Source of the DNA: Chloroflexota bacterium
GTDB taxonomy: Bacteria; Chloroflexota; Anaerolineae; JAAYZQ01
NCBI GenBank assembly: GCA_018606645.1
Contig: JAGVRI010000008.1
Coordinates: 132,036-196,035, forward strand
Direction of reading: 5' to 3'
DNA length: 64,000 bases
Position 1 is the stretch's first letter; each line of letters opens with the position of its first letter. A program made the translations under genes and the position numbers. Positions 43,741 through 52,258 of the stretch are shown here, piece by piece. The notes below the pieces were generated by a model. The model saw only the letters and a list, made by a program, of their open reading frames with translations. It was not told where the DNA came from and did not search any database.

Positions 43741-45516
43741 CTAGTAATTCACTCGTTTGAAGGTGTTGTCCTGGCTGAAAAAGACGTAAGCTTTGCCGGA
43801 ATTCTTGCCATCGCTGTCGCGAAAGATGAATCCATGCTCAAAATCCTGCACGGTCGGGTCTCCGTACCCAGGGCCGAAGCCTTGTTCGTCGCCCAGGCCC
43901 CAGCCAATAGTTGCACTGGGACCGCCCAAGGAACACCACACTGCGCCAAATCCACGCTTGGGCTGAACCCGGTCAGGAGGCGGAGAGGCAGCACATGAGT
44001 ACTCTGGATCGCCTTCCTCCCACATGTCCACAAAGTCCTGGTAAGTACCCGATAGGCTGCCTGACTCATAGACTACATAGGCATGGTCGTTGTCCTGTCG
44101 CCAGAACATGTGGCCTCGTTCAAAAGCCTGTTCGGCATCCTGGATGACTTTGGGATTCTCGGACAAGGGGCAGCCCAGTTCCTCCCGATACGATTGCCAC
44201 AGCCCGGCAAAGAGCCCGTGCGCCTCAAACGGACACGGCGGTACGGTGGGCGTTGGCGTGTGGGTGGGGGTGGGCGTTCGGGTGGGAGTGGACGTCGGCG
44301 TATGAGTGGGAGGCTTGGGGGTGGGCGTGGATGTCGGTGTGTCGGTGGGAGGGATAGCAGTGCCGCCTGACACCTCTGGAGTCGTCGGAGCCGGCGCAGC
44401 GGTGGTCGCGGGTGGAGGAGGGGTGTCACTAGGTGCAGCGCTGGGGGTCCACTCGCTCGTTGGGGCGATCGTTTTCCAGGCCACGGCCACCGCCGTGGTC
44501 GGTATGGTGGTGGCCGGCCCTTTCCGGCCTCCGGCCAGAATGGCGACCAACGCGATCAACAACAGGACCAGCACACCCGCTGTCCCGGCCAAAATCCAGA
44601 GCATGGGCGAGCTACGGGCTGGGGGTTGTCCCACCATTTCTCTGGGAGAAGACGGCTGCCGAGGAGGTGTCACTGCTGCTGGCGGCGCCTGGCCGGCCAG
44701 GGCAGCGCGCAGGGCAGCGACCATATCAGCTCCGCGTTGGAACCGCTGCTCGGGCCGTTTGGCCATCGCCTTGAGTACGACCCCTTCCACTGCTGGCGGT
44801 ATCCTGGGGTTCAACAGGCGGGGAGGAGGGGGCTGTTCGTAGATCACGGCGTGGAGTGTCGCGTGAGGCGTAGTCCCCTGAAAAGGGACTCGCCCGACCA
44901 ACATCTGGTAGAGGACCACCCCCAGTGCGTACAGGTCGGTGCGAGCGTCTATCGGCCCGCCGGCGGCCTGCTCTGGACTCATATACTCGGGTGTTCCCAT
45001 CAGGATCCCGGTCCGCGTCAACTGCTGGGTCTCGGTGGCCGCCTTGGCGATTCCGAAATCGGTCAGCGTGACCCGATCCCCTTCTCCGACAAAGATGTTC
45101 GCCGGCTTGACATCCCGATGCACGAAGCCCCGCTGGTGCGCATAATCGAGTGCGGCGGCCACCTGCTCGAGGATCCGTATTACCCGGTCTGGCGGCAACG
45201 GTCCCTCTTGCTCAATCAACTGCTTGAGTGTCCGGCCCTCCAGATATTCCATGACGATGTAATAAAGCCCTTTATCCTGTCCCACATCGTGAACGATCAC
45301 AATATTGGGATGCCTCAACCCGGCGGCAGCCCGTGCCTCCCGCAAGAATCGCTCGACAAACTCCCGGTCGAGCGCGAGTTGTGCAGGCAAGACCTTGATG
45401 GCCACATGCCGGTTCAGGGAAGGCTGGTACGCCCGGTACACGACTGCCATCCCACCACGTCCCAGCTCTGCGACGATCTGATAATTGCCTATGGTCTTGC
45501 CGATCAAATCTTCCAT
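43741..45516 (-). CDS. Transmembrane Ser/Thr kinase with LGFP-like extracytoplasmic repeats
   Basis: A 591-residue kinase of the PknB type. Catalytic motifs are LGRGGMAVVYRA, HVAIKVLP, FVHRDVKPANIFV, TDFGIAKA and GTPEYMSPEQ. One membrane helix lies at about 303-330. A Thr/Pro-rich linker of about 80 residues leads to a C-terminal domain (about 425-591) with repeats like ELGCPLSENPKVIQDAEQAF and GWGLGDE, FEHGFIF, reminiscent of LGFP repeats that bind cell-wall polysaccharide. AGGAGGACG precedes ATG 45516. It likely senses wall material and could target the FHA proteins encoded upstream. Confidence 0.87.
   Translation of the reverse strand: MEDLIGKTIGNYQIVAELGRGGMAVVYRAYQPSLNRHVAIKVLPAQLALDREFVERFLREARAAAGLRHPNIVIVHDVGQDKGLYYIVMEYLEGRTLKQLIEQEGPLPPDRVIRILEQVAAALDYAHQRGFVHRDVKPANIFVGEGDRVTLTDFGIAKAATETQQLTRTGILMGTPEYMSPEQAAGGPIDARTDLYALGVVLYQMLVGRVPFQGTTPHATLHAVIYEQPPPPRLLNPRIPPAVEGVVLKAMAKRPEQRFQRGADMVAALRAALAGQAPPAAVTPPRQPSSPREMVGQPPARSSPMLWILAGTAGVLVLLLIALVAILAGGRKGPATTIPTTAVAVAWKTIAPTSEWTPSAAPSDTPPPPATTAAPAPTTPEVSGGTAIPPTDTPTSTPTPKPPTHTPTSTPTRTPTPTHTPTPTVPPCPFEAHGLFAGLWQSYREELGCPLSENPKVIQDAEQAFERGHMFWRQDNDHAYVVYESGSLSGTYQDFVDMWEEGDPEYSCAASPPPDRVQPKRGFGAVWCSLGGPSATIGWGLGDEQGFGPGYGDPTVQDFEHGFIFRDSDGKNSGKAYVFFSQDNTFKRVNY
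44262..44286 (+). other. G-quadruplex-capable tract opposite the kinase linker
   Basis: Five G-runs of three or more within 25 bases (44262-64, 44266-70, 44272-74, 44280-82, 44284-86), loops of 1-5 bases. It lies on the strand complementary to the Thr/Pro linker codons of the LGFP kinase, so it may simply result from Pro/Thr codon use. Confidence 0.6.
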
Positions 45517-45640
45517 TCGTCCTCCTGTCGTTCTTCAGGAAAGTATCTCAACATCTCTGGTACCTGGTTCCACAATTGTCTCCTGGTCTGATCGAATTAC
45601 CCGGCCCTATGGCAGGCAGTAGTCCAGCGCCCCACGAACG

Positions 45641-47284
45641 TCATGGATGGGGGGTCACGTCACCAGGCCTGGGTCCGGTGGGCTTGGCTGGTGCCTTCGG
45701 TTCCTGAGGCGGCCCGATGTAGGTAAAGCTTCGCGGGGAAGCCTCAGCACTTAATCGCTTCCTGTCGCTTCTGCGGATCACCACCACACTCCAAAAGTAT
45801 TTGCCCACCCCGCCGGCCTTCACCTGCGGCACCTGATCGAGATCAATACTTTGCTCTTGCGCTTCCACTGCCTCGGCAGCACCATTGTGGTCCGTGTCCC
45901 CCTCTTTCCAGATCAAGACTTCAAAGGCGTTCCCCTGCCCCAACGGTGCTGCATACTCCCAGCGAAAAGTCTGGATCCCTCGCAATTCTGCTCCATCCTG
46001 GGGCGATTGGAGAACTGGAGGGGGAAGGAGCGAGGGCGTGGGTTGGGGTGGTTGGGTCGGTTGGACGGTGGCAGTGGGCGGCCGGCGAGTTGGAGTGGGT
46101 TGAGGGCTGGCGACCGACATGGCTGTCTCCGTCCTGGTGATGGTAGGGCTGATCGTCGCCGTAGGGGTCAGGGTCAACGTCACGGTCGGGGTCGGCGTTA
46201 TTTCCAGAGTGGGCGAGATCACGCCGGCAGGGATGGTGGTCCCGGTCGGGCTCGCCGGAGAGGCAGAAGCGGTGACCCTAGGCGGGATCGCCGGGGTGGA
46301 GGTACCCTCCAAAAGTGGCCCGATGAACCGTATACCCAACCAGCCCACCACGGCGAGGGCCAGCACGGCTGCCATACCGACCAACGCCGGAACCAGAACC
46401 GATCTGGACCTCCTTTCCTTTTTGGAAGGAGCCAAAGCCGGGGCAGGGACGGTGATTGCTTCCTGGCGAGCGTTGACGATCAAGACGCTGATGTTATCAT
46501 TGCCTCCGCGTTCATTGGCCAGGGCGACCAACTGCCGCGCTGCCTCCTGGGCTGGGTATTGTAGCGCGATGGCTGCCAGCTCCGGGTCTTCCACGCGACC
46601 GGTGAGGCCATCGCTGCACAACAGTAAAGTATCTCCCGCCTCCAACTCACCCTCGAACAGATCCACCTCGACGTCAGACTTGGAACCAAGTGCGCGGGTG
46701 ACCAGATTTCGCTGAGGATGGCGGCGTGCCTGCTCGGGAGTCAGCAACTTGGCCCGCACCTGTTCTTCTACCCAGGAATGGTCCTCAGTGATTTGCATGA
46801 CTCCCCTGGCATTAATCAAATAGGCCCGGCTGTCCCCCACATTGGCGATATACACCTTTTGTCCCACGATCACCGCTGCCACCAGGGTACTGCCCATGCC
46901 CCCTTTGTCCGGATCGCTTTGAGCCTGCTCAAAGAGCCGGGCGTTCGCCATCCGAATGGCTCGCACCAGGCTGGTGGGTACATCATGGGCTGTGTCGGCA
47001 TAATACTGTCCCATGGTCCATTCGACGGCCTCGCGGCTGGCCACTTCTCCGGCTTGATGCCCGCCCATGCCATCGGCCACCAGGTAGATCGAGCCCTTAA
47101 GCGCCCGCTGGTGGGGATCGGAAGGGATGTAATAATCTACATAATCCTCGTTATGCGAGCGCACCCGACCGACATCGGTCAGCTTGGCCACTTCCAGATC
47201 GAACGGCGGAGGTTCGATGGACCGTTGAGTGGTGGCTTCGTCCCGACCTTGGGCGCCCGGTCTCTGCTCCGTTGAATTTCTCAT
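45641..47284 (-). CDS. Transmembrane PP2C-family Ser/Thr phosphatase with extracytoplasmic domain
   Basis: A 547-residue protein. A PP2C domain covers about residues 30-280, with metal-site motifs RSHNEDYVDYY, VADGMGGHQAGEVAS, NVGDSRAYLI, LLCSDGLTG and GGNDNISVLIV. One membrane helix lies at about 293-325. A Thr/Pro linker follows, then a domain (about 428-525) of FN3-like appearance (LQSPQDGAELRGIQTFRWEY). ATG 47284 follows GGAGGAAGT, a strong site, and is preferred over an ATG 28 codons upstream. A phosphatase with an external domain suggests that dephosphorylation, as well as phosphorylation, responds to envelope signals. Confidence 0.88.
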   Translation of the reverse strand: MRNSTEQRPGAQGRDEATTQRSIEPPPFDLEVAKLTDVGRVRSHNEDYVDYYIPSDPHQRALKGSIYLVADGMGGHQAGEVASREAVEWTMGQYYADTAHDVPTSLVRAIRMANARLFEQAQSDPDKGGMGSTLVAAVIVGQKVYIANVGDSRAYLINARGVMQITEDHSWVEEQVRAKLLTPEQARRHPQRNLVTRALGSKSDVEVDLFEGELEAGDTLLLCSDGLTGRVEDPELAAIALQYPAQEAARQLVALANERGGNDNISVLIVNARQEAITVPAPALAPSKKERRSRSVLVPALVGMAAVLALAVVGWLGIRFIGPLLEGTSTPAIPPRVTASASPASPTGTTIPAGVISPTLEITPTPTVTLTLTPTATISPTITRTETAMSVASPQPTPTRRPPTATVQPTQPPQPTPSLLPPPVLQSPQDGAELRGIQTFRWEYAAPLGQGNAFEVLIWKEGDTDHNGAAEAVEAQEQSIDLDQVPQVKAGGVGKYFWSVVVIRRSDRKRLSAEASPRSFTYIGPPQEPKAPAKPTGPRPGDVTPHP

Positions 47285-47368
47285 ACTTCCTCCGTAACGA
47301 TTTCTGTGGGGATTGAGGACCACCCACAAGCGTATCTGATCGAAGAGGTTGCCATCCTCCTTTTCCAC

Positions 47369-48007
47369 TTAACCCACGACGTAGGCGATCAGCATGCCGA
47401 CTGCGGCTAACAGGATCCAGGCCAGGATCGCCAGGAGTGCGATGAGCATCCAGGACTGACCGTTCACCGAGGGCGAAAGCGGCCTGGGTGCCGGGAAAGG
47501 TCGAGCGATTACCGGTTCCATGAATGCGAGGCGAGAGGAACTATGGACGCGAGCTTCAGGTCGGACCCGTCTGAATTCAATCACCCCCGGCCACAGACCC
47601 CGGCCACAGCGTCCGCAGAACCTGGCCTCGGGAGGATTGGCGGCACCGCAGGCGTCGCAGGAGATGGACCCTGACGTCATCCGGGGCGTGCCCATCGGAG
47701 GCGTCTGGTCGCTCAACCACTCGGCTGCGGCCACGAAGGTTAATCTGGCATCCCCCATCGTGACAACGTCTCGGTCGTGCAAGAACCGGGGTCCTGTGAT
47801 CCGCTCGCCATTCACGAGCGTCCCGTGGGTACTGCCCAGGTCTTCGAGGATATACTGGTCTCCTTGCCGCCAGACCCAGGCATGGCGCCTTGAGGCAAAG
47901 ACCGCTGTCAAGACCAGGTCGTTATTCGGACTACGGCCAATGGTCGTCAATCGCTGAATCAAGAACTCTCGAATTCCGCCCCTGTCCTCGACGACAAAAT
48001 AGGCCAC
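47369..48007 (-). CDS. FHA-domain protein with zinc ribbon and C-terminal membrane anchor
   Basis: A 212-residue protein. An N-terminal FHA domain (TIGRSPNNDLVL, SRRHAWVW, EDLGSTHGTLVNGERI) binds phosphothreonine. A zinc ribbon follows (CDACGAANPPEARFCGRCGRG), and a C-terminal helix (about 188-210) anchors it. The start is probably GTG 48007 with AAAGGGGGATCG upstream, placing it 13 bases after the preceding PP2C stop. The tail-anchored layout keeps the FHA domain in the cytoplasm near the kinases, where it could serve as a phosphorylation-dependent docking site. Confidence 0.85.
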   Translation of the reverse strand: MAYFVVEDRGGIREFLIQRLTTIGRSPNNDLVLTAVFASRRHAWVWRQGDQYILEDLGSTHGTLVNGERITGPRFLHDRDVVTMGDARLTFVAAAEWLSDQTPPMGTPRMTSGSISCDACGAANPPEARFCGRCGRGLWPGVIEFRRVRPEARVHSSSRLAFMEPVIARPFPAPRPLSPSVNGQSWMLIALLAILAWILLAAVGMLIAYVVG

Positions 48008-48020
48008 ACCGATCCCCCTT

Positions 48021-48977
48021 TCAGAAAAGGACCAATCCGAGTAGAAACCCCAGTCCAATAATCGCCATGATGACACAACCCAACACCAGGGCCACAACCC
48101 AAGGACGGAGACCCCGTTCGCTCCCAGACAGAAGCTGGATAAGAGTGTCCAATGCCAGCTTCCAGGTCCTGGGTTGCAGCCATATGACTAGGAGTTCGGC
48201 AGGGGTCTGCCAGCTTGCGGTCAGTTCCCGCCCGGAGACTTGGATCAGGATGACGCTAATGTTATCCGGGCCGCCGCGATCGTTCGCTGCCTTGACCAGG
48301 GCTTCGGCTGCCTGCTGCGGTGGAGCCTGGATGGCAATATCCAGGATCTCATCATCCAAGAGAGGAGTAGTCAGACCATCGGAACATAGCAGGATCAGGT
48401 CTCTAGGCATCAGCTTTACTGGCGGAAACAGGTCCACCTCCACCTCTGGCTTGAGACCCAAGGCCCGGGTAATAAGGTGACGTCCAGGCCAGACCTGATC
48501 CGGAGCGACTCCCAGCGCGGCTCCCCACGAATGGTCCCGCGAAAGTTGACGCAACTTGCCATCTCGGATCAAGTACGCTCGACTGTCCCCCACGTTGGCG
48601 ATCCATAGCTCTTGACGACACACGACCGCTGCGACCAAGGTCGTGCCCCAGTTGCGCCCCTCCCCTCGGCTGGTTGAGGCCGCGTGGAGTGCTGAGTTGG
48701 CCATCGCGATGGCCCGCCGTAAACTCGCATCGATCTCGGGGCTGGCGTCCTCCATATAGGCGCGAATGACCAGGTCCACCGCACGCCGGCTGGCCAGTTC
48801 GCCGCTTTCGTGTCCTCCCATACCATCGGCTACCAGAAACAGACTCCCCTTTGATGCAAGCCGTTCCAGGTCCTCTGGCTGGAACATGCCCAGCCAGTCC
48901 TCATTGTTGGACCGGCGGCGGCCAGGATGGGAATACTGGCCGATCTCCAGACGGAGCAGAGGTTGCATGCCGTTCAT
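48021..48977 (-). CDS. PP2C-family Ser/Thr phosphatase with C-terminal membrane helix
   Basis: A 318-residue phosphatase: RRSNNEDWLGMF, VADGMGGHESGELAS, NVGDSRAYLIRDG, LLCSDGLTTPL, GGPDNISVILI supply the usual metal-binding aspartates. A hydrophobic segment (about 285-318) ends the protein, so it is tail-anchored with the catalytic domain in the cytoplasm. ATG 48977 follows AGGGGTGA. It is a second phosphatase in the same gene run, differing from the other by having no external domain, and it likely acts on the same kinases or FHA partners. Confidence 0.9.
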   Translation of the reverse strand: MNGMQPLLRLEIGQYSHPGRRRSNNEDWLGMFQPEDLERLASKGSLFLVADGMGGHESGELASRRAVDLVIRAYMEDASPEIDASLRRAIAMANSALHAASTSRGEGRNWGTTLVAAVVCRQELWIANVGDSRAYLIRDGKLRQLSRDHSWGAALGVAPDQVWPGRHLITRALGLKPEVEVDLFPPVKLMPRDLILLCSDGLTTPLLDDEILDIAIQAPPQQAAEALVKAANDRGGPDNISVILIQVSGRELTASWQTPAELLVIWLQPRTWKLALDTLIQLLSGSERGLRPWVVALVLGCVIMAIIGLGFLLGLVLF

Positions 48978-49079
48978 CGTTTCACCCCTGAGCCAGTTCC
49001 CCTCGGCAAAACGGTATCTGGAGCACCCAAACTGACTGGACTCTCATGGCGACTCACAATTTCGGGCAACGTGCGTCTC

Positions 49080-49676
49080 CTACTCGGCCCCGGTGATGTC
49101 ATAGAGAGTGATCACCAGCACTACCGGCTTGCTCAGGATCTCTTTGACCCCGGCCGAAACAGAGAGGCTCCACAGAACCGGATCGGCGACCGGCGAGATT
49201 AGTCTGATCTGATGCGGTGTTTTCCCCTCGAAAAATTCGATGGGAGTGGCGATCTGGCCTCCAGAGCTTGTGGCTCCCTGACTCCAGCTCCCTTGGACCG
49301 CAACAGACGAACCATCCGCCGTAGAGATTTCCAGTCGGTAGCGATGACCTGCATGCAGGGTTTGATTCACCAAGAGCACCGGCAACCCTGCGCTGGGGCT
49401 CGCCTGCTTGGCGACGATGATCGGTTGTGCGCTGACGGGCGGTGGCGTAGTCTTGGCTGCTTCCTGCAGCGACGGTGTCTCGACCAGGGTAATCGTTGGC
49501 GCTGCGGCGACTGCTGTCGTGGGAATCACCGTGATTTCGGGCGCTTCTTTACCTGGCTTTTCGCCGGTGAACAGATAGGCGGCAAAGATACCCAAGCCGG
49601 CAAGGGCTACCACGATCACGACAAGCAAAATGGCAGCGATTGTCTTCTCTTTCGAACTCATTTGTGAGAATGCCAT
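49080..49676 (-). CDS. Single-pass membrane protein of unknown function
   Basis: A 198-residue protein with a short cytoplasmic N-terminus, one helix (about 13-36), a Thr/Pro/Ala-rich linker (to about 95) and an external domain of about 100 residues that looks all-beta (LPVLLVNQTLHAGHRYRLEI; HQIRLISPVADPVLWSLSV). AAGGAGGG lies before ATG 49676, fixing this start over an in-frame ATG 29 codons earlier. I do not recognise the domain. It sits 53 bases after another small membrane protein gene and 102 bases before a PP2C gene, so it may be part of the same envelope-sensing set. Confidence 0.75.
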   Translation of the reverse strand: MAFSQMSSKEKTIAAILLVVIVVALAGLGIFAAYLFTGEKPGKEAPEITVIPTTAVAAAPTITLVETPSLQEAAKTTPPPVSAQPIIVAKQASPSAGLPVLLVNQTLHAGHRYRLEISTADGSSVAVQGSWSQGATSSGGQIATPIEFFEGKTPHQIRLISPVADPVLWSLSVSAGVKEILSKPVVLVITLYDITGAE

Positions 49677-49729
49677 GGGTTCCCTCCTTGTGACTCTGAC
49701 GGAAAGTGGCGTGTCGCTTCTCTTCGCCT

Positions 49730-50503
49730 CTAGTGGAACGAATCGCGGAGGCGTACCAGCCATTCCCGGACCCCACCCAGCAATTTCTGAATTTCCGGGT
49801 CGCCGGGCTGAACGTCGATGGGAAAGGTCATCGAGATCGGGATGGTGGTGCTGATCTGAAACGTCTGATCGACATGGACCGGTATCTTGGTATCCACAGA
49901 GACACTAGTGCGAATGGGCACATCCACCACGATCGTACCAAGCACGCCAGCATTGATCGGCACCCGAACAGTGGTGTTGATCGGGATGGTTCCTTTGAAC
50001 GGAAAGACCATGTCCTGCTGAATTGGAATACTGGTTGAGACCGGGATATTCCTCTGGAAATGATATTCATAATGGAACCCCTTTCCGCCCAGATTATCCA
50101 GCGCGGCTATAGCCGCATCCAGGCCTTCTACTGCCGTCTGACGCGTATCCCAGAAACTGTATACCATGAAGGCACTCACGGCCAGTGAAGCCAGGCTGAG
50201 GATGAAGCACAGAGCGACTATCCATGATAGACCGGCACCAGAACGAGGGGGGACCGGTTCTACCCAGGTTGTGGGGACCGCTGCCATCCGGGGCATGGGG
50301 GTGGTGATCCGGTCCTGCTCCGGCATGGTCCCAGTAGGGGTGGGATAGCCAGCTTCCTGAGGGCCCGGCCATGCTTCATTGCCGCTCCATACCACCGTTT
50401 CTTCACCGGGGATTGGTGTTTCAAGCGCGGTTTCCCCTGGGTCCTTCCTTCGGAATGGCGTTGGAGGTGTCGGCGTTTTGTGCTCTTCCTGTGTGTTTTG
50501 CAT
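49730..50503 (-). CDS. Membrane protein with Pro-rich cytoplasmic tail and repetitive (I/V)P beta region
   Basis: A 257-residue protein. Residues 1-92 are Pro/Thr/Glu-rich with several TP pairs and no predicted fold, a plausible kinase substrate. One helix lies at about 93-116. The external part (about 145-235) is a run of short beta-like segments centred on IP or VP (NIPVSTSIPI, TIPINTTVRVPI, VDVPIRTSV, KIPVHV, TIPISMTFPI). I do not recognise a named family. ATG 50503 follows AAGAAGGGGG and lies 14 bases after the LuxC-like gene's stop. Confidence 0.75.
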   Translation of the reverse strand: MQNTQEEHKTPTPPTPFRRKDPGETALETPIPGEETVVWSGNEAWPGPQEAGYPTPTGTMPEQDRITTPMPRMAAVPTTWVEPVPPRSGAGLSWIVALCFILSLASLAVSAFMVYSFWDTRQTAVEGLDAAIAALDNLGGKGFHYEYHFQRNIPVSTSIPIQQDMVFPFKGTIPINTTVRVPINAGVLGTIVVDVPIRTSVSVDTKIPVHVDQTFQISTTIPISMTFPIDVQPGDPEIQKLLGGVREWLVRLRDSFH

Positions 50504-50517
50504 GGATTCCCCCTTCT

Positions 50518-52245
50518 TTATCGGTTCCGATCAAGGATCTGTCTCACCAGATCGTAGGTCTCATAGATTTGGGCCCACGGTTGGTCAAACTCCAGAGCAG
50601 TGAAATACCCTTTGGTTCGATTGGTCGTCAGATCAAGCGGGATGAAACCATCCCACGAATAGGCCAATTGCGGGAACGCCCCCCGACCTGCCGTGCGAAT
50701 GCCGGTGATGCCGACCGAACCCAACGCTTGCGCATAGCTTAACAACCGGGGATCAATATCGGGCAGGTCGGGATCTCCCAGGGCGATGCTCATGGACTGC
50801 AGGTATTGCCTGGGGATTTTTCGCAAGTACTGGTCAGGGACCTCCATGACATCCCGCACCGGAAGCACGACCACCGTCCGGCCTTGGCAATCGTTGATCA
50901 TCTCCTGGAACCGTTCGGGTGGCATCGGGCTATTGGCCAACACCACCAGGAAGTCGTCGTCATATTGGGAAAAGACCTGGACCGTTCCACCGGCAGCCAT
51001 GGCCTGATACTTGTCAAAGAGGTTGTGGATGTGCCGTTTCCTGGACACCTCCTTGGGTATCAGCCGATCCAGCAACCGCAGGCCGTGGGCCACGGCCTGG
51101 CTGTACGTTTCCGGCGAGTGGTACTTGGATCTGCTCCCCTGTTCCACAAAGTGCACGCGCGAGGAGAGACAGCCCTGCTGGTTCCACAGCGCTACGTCGA
51201 GAGCGGCGAGTAGGGCCACTACCTCCAACAAGGGGGTCCCATACTTGGGTTCGTGCCGTCCAATCTCCAGGCATTCGCGACCCACCGTCGAAAAGCTGAC
51301 CTTGTGACCGTGCCAGTGGAAGCGGGTCGGTCGCGAAGGGGCAGGGACCTGTCTAGCCATTTTCTCAATTTCGCCAATCGTCTCATTGCTGGCAGCAGCT
51401 ACGACCAGATCGGCCTGAGCGAGTAAATATGCCTGAAGGTCTGGATCGGTATAGTCCCATACGGTGACGACAGTGGTCTCCAGCAAGAGGGGATCGACCA
51501 TCTCCAGAGCAGAAAGAACTAACGGGGTAAACAGGGGTTCCCGTCGTGAATTCTTGACGACCATGATCGGGGGGCCAGACTGTTCGCGGGTTGCTGCAGC
51601 CAGGCCCAGAAGGATGAACAACAACGCAATGCCAGGGACATTGCCGGCGGCAAAACCCAAGATCAAGCCCGGAGGATTCTGCTGGAGTCGCCAGGGACGA
51701 TTCTGGTAGGAAGCAGACCGCAGGAGTGCCCTGGTCATCAGACGCCGCCACTGGCCCTGCTCAAAAAAACGCACCCAACCGGCTAATCCATTCAGTCGTA
51801 CGAATTGACCCTTTACCGCCTGGGTAAGATGGCAAGACGCGGCGCGGTGTAGATCCTCCACCGAAGCCAGATCGAGCAAGCTCAGGGCAAAATCGAGCAT
51901 GCCTACCGAATGGCCGGTGCAGGTCGCCAGGCTTTCCAGCACCTTTTGCCGCAAGGGATTCCCCTGACTCTTCCACAGGTCTTGTACTCTAGAGATCGCC
52001 TTCAGGAGCCGCACCGACCACTCTTCTGTGGGTACCTGTTTCTGGTTGGACCGAAGAGCGGTGATGATCTGCTGCCAGGCCTCCATATCGAGACGGGGCC
52101 AGCGGATGACGACCCCGCCCTCGCCTTCTTCGGGAGGAACCGGCGTTCCCTCTCGAAAATTCAAGTATTCATATCGGGTGTCGGGTCTGAGAACCCGATC
52201 TCGAATGGAGGACGGGAACCAAAACCCGTCATATACGGCTGACAA
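50518..52245 (-). CDS. LuxC-like acyl-CoA/acyl-protein reductase
   Basis: A 575-residue protein of the LuxC family, which reduces activated fatty acyl groups to aldehydes with NADPH. The nucleotide-binding region is near residue 195 (LILGFAAGNVPGIALLFILL). The likely acyl-accepting catalytic Cys is near residue 355 in ALWNQQGCLSSRVHFVEQ. It is longer than the roughly 480-residue luminous-bacteria enzymes, mainly at the N-terminus. The start is TTG 52245 with AGGAGG (52258-52253) seven bases upstream, overlapping the LuxE-like stop. No luxAB is present, so the aldehyde has another use. Confidence 0.85.
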   Translation of the reverse strand: MSAVYDGFWFPSSIRDRVLRPDTRYEYLNFREGTPVPPEEGEGGVVIRWPRLDMEAWQQIITALRSNQKQVPTEEWSVRLLKAISRVQDLWKSQGNPLRQKVLESLATCTGHSVGMLDFALSLLDLASVEDLHRAASCHLTQAVKGQFVRLNGLAGWVRFFEQGQWRRLMTRALLRSASYQNRPWRLQQNPPGLILGFAAGNVPGIALLFILLGLAAATREQSGPPIMVVKNSRREPLFTPLVLSALEMVDPLLLETTVVTVWDYTDPDLQAYLLAQADLVVAAASNETIGEIEKMARQVPAPSRPTRFHWHGHKVSFSTVGRECLEIGRHEPKYGTPLLEVVALLAALDVALWNQQGCLSSRVHFVEQGSRSKYHSPETYSQAVAHGLRLLDRLIPKEVSRKRHIHNLFDKYQAMAAGGTVQVFSQYDDDFLVVLANSPMPPERFQEMINDCQGRTVVVLPVRDVMEVPDQYLRKIPRQYLQSMSIALGDPDLPDIDPRLLSYAQALGSVGITGIRTAGRGAFPQLAYSWDGFIPLDLTTNRTKGYFTALEFDQPWAQIYETYDLVRQILDRNR

Positions 52246-52258
52246 AACTTGACCTCCT
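52243..52258 (-). promoter_or_regulatory. Shine-Dalgarno site that fixes a TTG start
   Basis: Minus strand AGGAGG (52258-52253), seven bases, then TTG (52245-52243). The site overlaps the TAG of the LuxE-like gene, implying termination-reinitiation coupling of the two enzymes. Confidence 0.65.

Noticed and set aside
44220..44345. CRISPR-like or minisatellite array in the kinase linker
   Set aside because: The repetition comes from Thr/Pro codons in frame and lacks constant repeats with unique spacers.
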